Assembly: GCF_037076345.1 (NCBI RefSeq)
Contig: NZ_AP024702.1
Location: 5,022,001-5,086,000, forward strand
Reading direction: 5' to 3'
From: Haloferula helveola
GTDB lineage: Bacteria; Verrucomicrobiota; Verrucomicrobiia; Verrucomicrobiales; Akkermansiaceae
DNA length: 64,000 nt
In this document: in pieces, positions 27,869 to 34,638 of the stretch
How positions within the stretch are numbered: position 1 is the first letter of the stretch
Layout: each line of letters starts with the position of its first letter
Translations under genes and position numbers: made by a program
Notes under the pieces: model-generated
What the model saw: only the letters and a program-made list of their open reading frames with translations
Told to the model about the DNA's origin: nothing
The model's database searches: none

Positions 27869-27884
27869 GGATTCGCGCGAATCC
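27869..27884. promoter_or_regulatory. Perfect 16-bp palindrome between divergent genes
   Basis: GGATTCGCGCGAATCC is its own reverse complement. It lies 32 bp upstream of the PEP-CTERM start and 87 bp upstream of cimA. It could be an operator for a dimeric regulator; with no loop it is a poor hairpin. Which gene it serves is unknown. Confidence 0.35.
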
Positions 27885-27971
27885 GGGTCAATTTCACGAC
27901 GGCCGGGATGTCCGGATCCCGGGTTGTCCTGCAGGGGCCGCCGGGCGTAGAGTCCCGCCGCCAGAGATCCC

Positions 27972-29579
27972 ATGAAACCAGTCTTTCTTTACGATACGAC
28001 GCTCCGCGACGGCACCCAGGGCGAAGGATTCCAGCTGTCGATGCTCGACAAGTTGCGAATTGCCGAACGCCTCGACCGGTTCGGGATCGACTACATCGAG
28101 GGCGGATGGCCGGGGTCGAACCCGAAAGATATCGAGTTCTTCCGGGAGGCGTCGAAGCTCGATCTCAAACACGCCAAGCTCGCGGCGTTCGGATCGACCC
28201 GTCGGGCGGATCTTGCGGTGGAAGAGGATCCGCAGGTGCGGCTGTTGCTTGAGGCTTCGACGCCGGTGGTGACGATTTTCGGCAAGAGCTGGGAACTGCA
28301 CGTGACGGAAGTCCTCCGGACCACGGTGGAGGAGAACCAAGCGATGATCCGCGACACCGTGCGCTACCTGAAGGAGAATGATCGTGAGGTGGTCTACGAC
28401 GCCGAGCACTTCTTCGATGGATACAAGGATTCGCCCGAGCACGCGCTCGCGACCCTGGAAGCCGCGGCGGAAGGTGGTGCCGATGTTCTGGTCCTGTGTG
28501 ATACGAATGGCGGCACCCTGCCCGAGGAGGTTCTCGAGATTTGCACGAAGGTGAAGGAGAGGATTCCCGGCACTCCGTTCGGTATCCACACCCACAACGA
28601 CTGCGAACTCGGAGTCGCCAATGCGGTGGCAGCCGTCCGTGCCGGCGGGATCCAGGTTCAGGGCACGGTCAACGGTTACGGCGAACGGACGGGCAACTGC
28701 AACCTGACGTCGGTCATTCCGATCCTCCAACTCAAGATGGGGCTCGAAGTGATTCCCGCTCTCGAGGGTCTTCAGGCGCTGTCCTACTTCGTCGACGACG
28801 TCTCGAACAACCCGCACTTTGCTCGGGCTCCTTTCGTCGGACGGACGGCATTCGCCCACAAGGGGGGCATGCACGTCAATGCGGTGCAGAAACTCGCGCG
28901 CAGCTACGAGCACATCGAGCCGCAGCGCGTGGGCAACTCGCAGCAGATCCTCGTTTCCGAACTCAGTGGCCAGTCGAACATCCTGATCAAGGCCGAGGAA
29001 CTCGGACTCAAGCTTGAGAAGGGATCGGACGAAGCGAAGTCGGTGCTGACCCGGGTGAAGGAAATGGAGAATGCCGGGTATTCGTTCGAAGCCGCGGGCG
29101 GCTCGCTCGAGCTGTTGATCCGGCGTGAGCTCGGTTCCTACGAGAAGCCGTTCGACCTGAAGGAATTCCACACCTCCTACCGGCTGTATCGCGACGGCCA
29201 CCAGCCGGTCTGCGAGGCGACGGTGAAGCTCTATGTCGGCGACGTCGGTGAATACACGGTCGCCGAAGGTCACGGTGTGGTGAACGCCCTCGACAAGGCG
29301 CTGCGCAAGGCGCTGCTCCCGTTTTATCCGGAGATCGAGGAAGTCTCCCTGACCGACTACAAGGTCCGGATCATCGACGGCCACGACAACACCGCCGCCA
29401 AGACCCGGGTGCTCGTCGTCTCAAGCGACGGGGAGCACAGCTGGGGGACGGTCGGCGTCTCCGAGAACATCATCGAGGCATCGTGGATCGCCATTGTCGA
29501 CAGCATCGACCTGTTCCTCCAAAGGCGCGGGGTTCTGGCGACAAAATCGGCCGATACACCGAGTGCGGCCCGCGCGTAA
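27972..29579 (+). CDS. cimA: (R)-citramalate synthase
   Basis: 535 aa of the HMGL/DRE-TIM family. It condenses pyruvate and acetyl-CoA to (R)-citramalate, the threonine-independent route to 2-oxobutyrate for isoleucine. The DRE-type motif YDTTLRDGTQGEGF is at residues 7-20, metal-binding GIHTHNDC near 208 and NGYGERTGNCNL near 232. A C-terminal regulatory LeuA-dimer domain runs from about 390 to 520. Length and the EGGWPGSNPKD segment fit the CimA/LeuA-like subgroup better than isopropylmalate or homocitrate synthase. It is followed at once by a DUF1080 gene. Confidence 0.88.
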   Translation: MKPVFLYDTTLRDGTQGEGFQLSMLDKLRIAERLDRFGIDYIEGGWPGSNPKDIEFFREASKLDLKHAKLAAFGSTRRADLAVEEDPQVRLLLEASTPVVTIFGKSWELHVTEVLRTTVEENQAMIRDTVRYLKENDREVVYDAEHFFDGYKDSPEHALATLEAAAEGGADVLVLCDTNGGTLPEEVLEICTKVKERIPGTPFGIHTHNDCELGVANAVAAVRAGGIQVQGTVNGYGERTGNCNLTSVIPILQLKMGLEVIPALEGLQALSYFVDDVSNNPHFARAPFVGRTAFAHKGGMHVNAVQKLARSYEHIEPQRVGNSQQILVSELSGQSNILIKAEELGLKLEKGSDEAKSVLTRVKEMENAGYSFEAAGGSLELLIRRELGSYEKPFDLKEFHTSYRLYRDGHQPVCEATVKLYVGDVGEYTVAEGHGVVNALDKALRKALLPFYPEIEEVSLTDYKVRIIDGHDNTAAKTRVLVVSSDGEHSWGTVGVSENIIEASWIAIVDSIDLFLQRRGVLATKSADTPSAARA

Positions 29580-29581
29580 GC

Positions 29582-30166
29582 ATGGGGATGAAAAGTTTTG
29601 CAGCATTGCTCGTGCTGGCCTCCGGGCTGGCGAATGCCGAACCGGTGCCGTTGTTCGACGGCAAGTCGCTCGATGGATGGAAGATCCAGGGAGCCGACTA
29701 CTGGAAGGTGGTCGACGGCGTGGTGACCGGGCAGAGCGACGAGAAGAAGAAAAACTCGATCCTCTGGACCAAGAAGGACTTCACCGATTTCGCGCTCGAT
29801 CTCGAGTTCCGCTTCTCCGGTCACATTGACTCGGGGGTGTTCCTGCGGCACATGAACGAGCAGATCCAGATCGGGATCAGCGGGTCATTGAAGCGCGACA
29901 TGACCGCTTCGCCCTACATCGGCAGCAAGCGCGGCTATCCGGTCGAGGCCGAGGGCGTGAAAGAACTCCTCAAGGAAGGCGAGTGGAACTCGATGCGGAT
30001 CGTCGCCAAGGGCAATCACTACGCCGTGACGCTGAACGGCAAGGAGGTTATGAACTACGATTCCGACACGGCCCGCGACAAGGGGCCGATCGGCCTGCAG
30101 GTCCATCCCGGTGTCGAGATGAAGGTCGAGTTCCGCGGGCTGACGCTCGAGGAACTCGCTGAGTAA
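29582..30166 (+). CDS. Secreted DUF1080 (3-keto-disaccharide hydrolase domain) protein
   Basis: 194 aa from the ATG at 29582 (an ATG at 29588 is also possible). Signal peptide MKSFAALLVLASGLANA, then the concanavalin-like DUF1080/PF06439 fold: PLFDGKSLDGWK at its start, SGVFLRH and EWNSMRIVAKGNHYAVTLNG in the middle, and IGLQVHPG near the end. These proteins are very abundant in Planctomycetota and Verrucomicrobiota. Some hydrolyse 3-keto-glycosides, but the substrate of this one is unknown. It starts 2 bp after the cimA stop, probably by chance packing rather than shared function. Confidence 0.85.
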   Translation: MGMKSFAALLVLASGLANAEPVPLFDGKSLDGWKIQGADYWKVVDGVVTGQSDEKKKNSILWTKKDFTDFALDLEFRFSGHIDSGVFLRHMNEQIQIGISGSLKRDMTASPYIGSKRGYPVEAEGVKELLKEGEWNSMRIVAKGNHYAVTLNGKEVMNYDSDTARDKGPIGLQVHPGVEMKVEFRGLTLEELAE

Positions 30167-30193
30167 GATCACGCGGCCTTTCCCGGCGGGTGC

Positions 30194-31132
30194 TCAGGCG
30201 GCGTTCTTTGCGAAGATCTTCTTGCCCACGGCGCCGAGTGCGATCGCGCCGATCAGGATGAGCTTCCATCCCTTGGCGAGGATGATTCCCAGCTTGGCGA
30301 AGATGCCCGCCTTGGCTGCGAGCTTTGCCGCGACGGCGCCGCCGACCACGAGGCCCGCGAGCGACATGTCCGACTTCTTGTCGGTTTCGGGGTCGAAATC
30401 GGCATAGCGGTGGCCGGGCAGGTACTCGACCATGCCGACGATCTGCGGAGCAGCCTCGCGAATCGCGGGAACCGAGGAAATGGCGGCCACGCCCTGCATG
30501 TTGAGGACTCCGCGGCGGCCGAGGACACGGACGTCGTAGTTGACGGTGTTCTCATCCGTTCCGCCGAATTTCAGTTCCTTGGCCCAGTGGAGTACCTTGT
30601 TCTCCTTGTCGTAGTGGGGCGGGACCGCCCAGCCGACAATGTCGATCGTCTCGTAGCCTTCGGCAATGCGGGCGGAGTTGGATTGGTTGGCCCCTTCCTG
30701 CAGGGTTTCGAGGAGTTCGTCGTAGTCGATCTCGTCCGCGTCATCGTCGGCAACATAGCCGTCGTCGGTGAACTCGACCACGATCGCCCATGAGTCGGTG
30801 TTCTCCAGGCTCTGGCCCTCCGGGAGCACCAATCCGAGCGCGTCCTCGGCGCTGCCTGGAGGATTGCCCCAGAGGTCGACGATCACTTTCTTGGCTCCGT
30901 CGGCCGGTAGGAACCGGTAGCCCGAAGGAAGGTGGAGCTGCGCCATGCCGCCCGGGAGTTCGACGTCGCCGGTGAGGTAGGGGTCTTCGCCGATGAGGTG
31001 GTTGATGTAAGCCTCGTAACCGGCTTGGAGTTCTTCGGGTGTGGCCTCGGTTTCCCCGGCCAACGGAGCAGAATCATCGGCAAGGCAGAAGACGGGGAAG
31101 AGAAGAGTCGGCAGAAGATGTCTGAACAGCAT
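30194..31132 (-). CDS. DUF2167-family membrane protein
   Basis: 312 aa from the ATG at 31132; the much longer open frame upstream (to 31576) is antisense to dnaE2 and was rejected. Signal peptide LLPTLLFPVFCLADD, then a region with YLTGDVELPGGMAQLHLP, LPEGQSLENTDSWAIVVEF and DIVGWAVPPHYDKENKVLHW, which matches DUF2167 (PF09935). Two hydrophobic helices follow at about 255-305 (AGLVVGGAVAAKL and GWKLILIGAIALGAVG). Function is unknown. It stands alone, convergent with the DUF1080 gene. Confidence 0.8.
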   Translation of the reverse strand: MLFRHLLPTLLFPVFCLADDSAPLAGETEATPEELQAGYEAYINHLIGEDPYLTGDVELPGGMAQLHLPSGYRFLPADGAKKVIVDLWGNPPGSAEDALGLVLPEGQSLENTDSWAIVVEFTDDGYVADDDADEIDYDELLETLQEGANQSNSARIAEGYETIDIVGWAVPPHYDKENKVLHWAKELKFGGTDENTVNYDVRVLGRRGVLNMQGVAAISSVPAIREAAPQIVGMVEYLPGHRYADFDPETDKKSDMSLAGLVVGGAVAAKLAAKAGIFAKLGIILAKGWKLILIGAIALGAVGKKIFAKNAA

Positions 31133-31188
31133 GCTGCTTGCTGATCGGGCATATCGGGTTTGACAAGCCCGTTCACCGGGAAGGGTGA

Positions 31189-34100
31189 TTATCTGAAGTC
31201 GTGGGACGCCGCGGCATGGGAGGCATCGATATTCGGAAGAGGCGTAATTCCGTTGGTGTAAACGGTCGGTTGGTCGCCTTCGGAGATCTGCAGGCGACCT
31301 TCGACGAGGAGGAAGCGTTCGGTGGTAATGAGAAGCCGGAAGCGGTGGAAGGTGTCGCGGGGGACGAACAGGTTGGCGATGCCGGTTTCGTCTTCGAGGG
31401 AGATGAAGCAGTGACCCTTGGCGGTGCCGGGTCGCTGGCGGCAGATGACCATGCCGGCCACGCTCACGGGAGTGCCGTGCGGGTGATGCTGGAGTTCCGT
31501 GGCCGTGAGCGGAATGTCGAACGTCGAACGTTCGGCATCGAACGCTGAAGTCTTCTGAAGAAGGTTTTTCCTCCACAACTCCATCGGGTGGGGGCCGGTG
31601 GTGGCGCCGGTGAGAGCGAGATCGGTCGCCAGGCGTTCGGCGTCGGACATGGGGGGCAGGATTGAGGGTTGGGATTCGTGTGTCGCTTCGCGACGGGAAG
31701 AAAGATGCCCCCTGAAGGGGGAACTACGAACCTCCGAGGGCGGAGTCTTCTGGAGATTTGGAACTTGTTCGAAGAGGTCTCCCTCTTCGAACAAGGGGAG
31801 CTCGGATTGCCAGAGGGCGTCGCGGCGGTGGGCGACCGAGGGAAGGTCGTTGAGGGCGCCGCTGGCGGCCAGAAGGCGGCGCTCCTTGGGGTTGGGTCGG
31901 ACGCGGTGGAGGAAGTCGGGGAGGGAGATGAAGGCGTGATGGTTTCTCTCCTGAACGAGCCGTTCGGCGGCTCTTCGGGAAAGTCCCTTGAGGCGGTCGA
32001 GGCCGAGCCGGAGGTGGCGGTCGTCGAGGACGAGGGTCTCGCGGTTGCTGTGGACGACCGAAACCGGCCGGCACCGGACGCGGTGGCGTTTGGCGTCCTG
32101 CAGCAGGGTGTTGACTGAGTAGAAGCCCATCGGCTGGTTGTTGATCAGCCCGCAATAGAACTCGGCAGGGTGGTGGGCCTTCATCCAGCACGAGAGGTAG
32201 GCGATGAGGGCGAAGGAGATGGCGTGGCTTTCGGGGAAACCGTAGAGGGCGAACGAGCCGATCGACTGGATGACCTTGTGGCGGGCTTCGGTGGGAATGC
32301 CGCGGGCGCTCATGCGGTGGTCGAGCTTGCAGCCAATCGCTTCCATGCGTTCGTCGGAGCGCTTGAAAGCCATGGCGCGCCGGAGTTCGTCGGCCTCGGA
32401 TCCGTCGAAACCGGCGAGCGTCATGGCCATTCTCAGGACCTGTTCCTGAAACAGCGGTACTCCGAGGGTGCGGCCGAGGATGGGTTCGAGATCGGGATGG
32501 ATGCAGTCGATCTTCTCGCGGCCGTTGCGGCGGTTGAGGTAAGGGTGGACGAGATCGCCGACGATCGGACCGGGGCGGATGATGGCGACCTCGATGGCGA
32601 GGTCGTAGAAGGTCTTCGGACGCATGATTGGCAGGGTGGCCATCTGGGCGCGCGACTCGACCTGGAAGGTGCCGATGGTGTCGGCCCGGCAAAGCATGTC
32701 GAAGACGGCGGGGTCGTCCTTGGGGATCAGGGCGGGATCGACCGGATGTCCGCGTTCCGCGCAGATGGACAGCGAGTCCTCGAGCGCGGCGAGCATGCCG
32801 AGTCCGAGGAGGTCGACCTTGACGATGCCGAGGTCCTCGCAGTCGTCCTTGTCCCACTGGACGATCGTGCGCCCGGGCATGGTGGCGGGTTGGAGCGGGA
32901 CGATCCGGTCGAGACCGCGGTCGCAGATGATCATCCCGCCCGAGTGCTGGCCGAGGTGGCGGGGCATGGCGAGAACGGAATGGTAGAGGTGCATGAGCGC
33001 GCCGAAGCGCGGGTGGGTAGCGGGGATTCCGGCGGATTCGACGGTGGCTTGGAAGTCGAGGACCTTGGACTTGGGGTAGTAGGTTTCCACGCCGCCTGTG
33101 ACAGGGGCCGAAGTGTTGTCGGAGGTATCCCGATGCTCGGTGTTCCCGTCTCTTTCGTCGTGGACTTTTGGTGAGGAACAGAGGTCGGAAAAGCGGTCGG
33201 CGATCTGCGGGGGAAATCCGAGAACCTTGGAAATTTCGCGGAAGGCGGAGCGGGGGCGGTAGGTGATGACGTTGGCGGTCATCGCGGCACCGCTGGCTCC
33301 GTATTTCTCGAAGACGTGCTGAATGACGAGTTCGCGGCGGTCGCCGGAGGGGAAGTCGATATCGATGTCCGGCCACGAGCGGCGGTTCTCGGACAGGAAG
33401 CGTTCGAAGAGCAATCCGCCGCCGACCGGGTCGACATTGGTGATGCCGAGGGCGTAACAGACGGCGGAGTTGGCGGCGGATCCACGGCCCTGGCAGAAGA
33501 TGCTGTGGGCTTTGGCGAAGTCCATGATGTCATGGACGATGAGGAAGTAGCCGGGGAAACCGAGTCGGTGAATCAACGCGAGTTCGTGTTCCAATTGCCG
33601 CTTCACCTTTCTACGGAGGGTGCCGTAGCGGCGGAAGGCGCCTTCGTAGGTCAGGCGGCGGAGGCGGGTCGACTGCTCGCCGATGCTCAATGGTTGGCCG
33701 CTGGCGTCACGGGCGTCGGGGAAACGGTAACCGAGGTTCTCCAAGGTGAACTCGATGCGCTCGGCGAGCCGCAGGGTGTTGTCGACGGCCTCGGGCAGGT
33801 CGGCGAAGAGTTCGCGCATTTGCCGCGGCGTCTTGAGATGTCGCTCGCCGTTCGGTGCGAGCAGGGCGCCGGCTTGGTCGAGCGTGGTGTGGTGGCGCAG
33901 GCAGGTGAAGGCGTCGCACAGCAGGCGGTCGGCGCGTGTGGCGTGGAGAGGCGCGTTGCTGGCGACCAGCGGGAGTTTCAGGTGACGGGCGAGATCGATG
34001 AGCAGGCGGTTGATCCGGGCGTCGTCGCGCAGGTGATGGCGGGTGATCTGGATGTGGACGTTCTGCCGTCCGAAGCGGTCGATGAGGTGTTGTGCGAAGC

Positions 34101-34557
34101 CGAGGGCTTCCTGTTTCCGGTTGCGGGCGAGAAGGCGGCAGAGGTGGGCGTCGCGGTCGCCGGTGAGGATGAGGACCGATCCGCGGGAGAAGTGGCGAGT
34201 GAGGGAGTACGGCGCGTGGCGCCGGGGGGAGAGGGTGCCGGTTTCATAACCGGCGCTCCTTTCGGGGGAGGTGCGGAGGTGTTTGGTGAGATGTTGGCAG
34301 AGCTGGGCGTAGCCGGTGCGGTTGGCGGCGAGGGCGATGATGTTGGAACTTGGCAGCTCCAGCGTGGTGCCGACGAGGGCCCGGATGCCGTGTTCCTTGG
34401 CGGTGGCGTGGGCGCGTGGGGAGCCTTGGAAACCGAGGTGGTCAGTGATGGCGATGGCGGGGTAGCCGAGTTCGGCGGCACGGGTGACCATCGCTTCCGG
34501 CAGGCTGGCGCCGTGGAGGAAGGAGAAGGCGGAGCGGGCGTTGAGTTCGACGAACAC
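31189..34557 (-). CDS. dnaE2: Error-prone DNA polymerase III alpha subunit (ImuC)
   Basis: 1122 aa. The start is GTG at 34557 with no clear ribosome site. Upstream, the same frame stays open for 27 codons back to the imuB UGA stop. N-terminal PHP domain (ITDHLGFQGSPRAH), palm with the catalytic aspartates in WPDIDIDFPSGDR near 395, helix-hairpin-helix and a C-terminal OB domain (VAGMVICRQRPGTAKGHCF). It performs mutagenic lesion bypass with ImuA and ImuB in the SOS response. Two linker segments are encoded by genomic repeats read in frame: one before LPPMSDAERLA (31679-31733) and one before the OB fold (31511-31550, peptide SAFDAERSTFDIPL). Last gene of the imu operon. Confidence 0.95.
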   Translation of the reverse strand: MFVELNARSAFSFLHGASLPEAMVTRAAELGYPAIAITDHLGFQGSPRAHATAKEHGIRALVGTTLELPSSNIIALAANRTGYAQLCQHLTKHLRTSPERSAGYETGTLSPRRHAPYSLTRHFSRGSVLILTGDRDAHLCRLLARNRKQEALGFAQHLIDRFGRQNVHIQITRHHLRDDARINRLLIDLARHLKLPLVASNAPLHATRADRLLCDAFTCLRHHTTLDQAGALLAPNGERHLKTPRQMRELFADLPEAVDNTLRLAERIEFTLENLGYRFPDARDASGQPLSIGEQSTRLRRLTYEGAFRRYGTLRRKVKRQLEHELALIHRLGFPGYFLIVHDIMDFAKAHSIFCQGRGSAANSAVCYALGITNVDPVGGGLLFERFLSENRRSWPDIDIDFPSGDRRELVIQHVFEKYGASGAAMTANVITYRPRSAFREISKVLGFPPQIADRFSDLCSSPKVHDERDGNTEHRDTSDNTSAPVTGGVETYYPKSKVLDFQATVESAGIPATHPRFGALMHLYHSVLAMPRHLGQHSGGMIICDRGLDRIVPLQPATMPGRTIVQWDKDDCEDLGIVKVDLLGLGMLAALEDSLSICAERGHPVDPALIPKDDPAVFDMLCRADTIGTFQVESRAQMATLPIMRPKTFYDLAIEVAIIRPGPIVGDLVHPYLNRRNGREKIDCIHPDLEPILGRTLGVPLFQEQVLRMAMTLAGFDGSEADELRRAMAFKRSDERMEAIGCKLDHRMSARGIPTEARHKVIQSIGSFALYGFPESHAISFALIAYLSCWMKAHHPAEFYCGLINNQPMGFYSVNTLLQDAKRHRVRCRPVSVVHSNRETLVLDDRHLRLGLDRLKGLSRRAAERLVQERNHHAFISLPDFLHRVRPNPKERRLLAASGALNDLPSVAHRRDALWQSELPLFEEGDLFEQVPNLQKTPPSEVRSSPFRGHLSSRREATHESQPSILPPMSDAERLATDLALTGATTGPHPMELWRKNLLQKTSAFDAERSTFDIPLTATELQHHPHGTPVSVAGMVICRQRPGTAKGHCFISLEDETGIANLFVPRDTFHRFRLLITTERFLLVEGRLQISEGDQPTVYTNGITPLPNIDASHAAASHDFR
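31511..31550. repeat. Single heptad-repeat arm inside dnaE2
   Basis: GGAA followed by five 7-bp units (TGTCGAA, CGTCGAA, CGTTCGG, CATCGAA, CGCTGAA). It matches the left arm of the imuB element at 34904-34943 at about 33 of 40 bases. It is read in frame as part of the linker before the OB domain of DnaE2. Only one arm is present, so it is either a solo arm or a truncated element. Confidence 0.8.
31678..31733. repeat. Two-hairpin repeat inside dnaE2
   Basis: Hairpin GTCGC-TTC-GCGAC (31682-31694), a 13-base spacer, hairpin CCCCC-TGAA-GGGGG (31708-31721) and the tail AACTACGAACCT. A second copy lies at 34572-34626 and a half copy at 6880-6903. It encodes in-frame residues of DnaE2 (PSEVRSSPFRGHLSSRREA) at a poorly conserved linker. 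Confidence 0.8.
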
Positions 34558-34571
34558 GGAGGTGATGAAGT

Positions 34572-34626
34572 GCGTCGCTTTGCGACGATGACGGATGTGC
34601 CCGCTGAAAGAGAAACTACGAAACCT
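34572..34626. repeat. Two-hairpin repeat in the imuB-dnaE2 gap
   Basis: Hairpin GTCGC-TTT-GCGAC (34574-34586), then GATGTGCCCGCTGAA and the tail AACTACGAAACCT. It has the same orientation as the copy at 31678-31733. The second stem has decayed (CCCGC/AGAGA). It fills most of the 81 bp between the imuB stop and the dnaE2 start, and its minus-strand translation in the dnaE2 frame resembles the peptide of the in-gene copy. Confidence 0.75.
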
Positions 34627-34638
34627 TGTGGACGGCGT

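Noticed and set aside
31132-31189. Hairpin GGGTTTGACAAGCCC between DUF2167 and dnaE2 as terminator
   Set aside because: Short imperfect stem with no T-run in the dnaE2 direction.
30194-31576. Longer version of the DUF2167 protein starting at 31576
   Set aside because: The first 148 codons are antisense to dnaE2 and Arg/His-rich; the start at 31132 gives a signal peptide.
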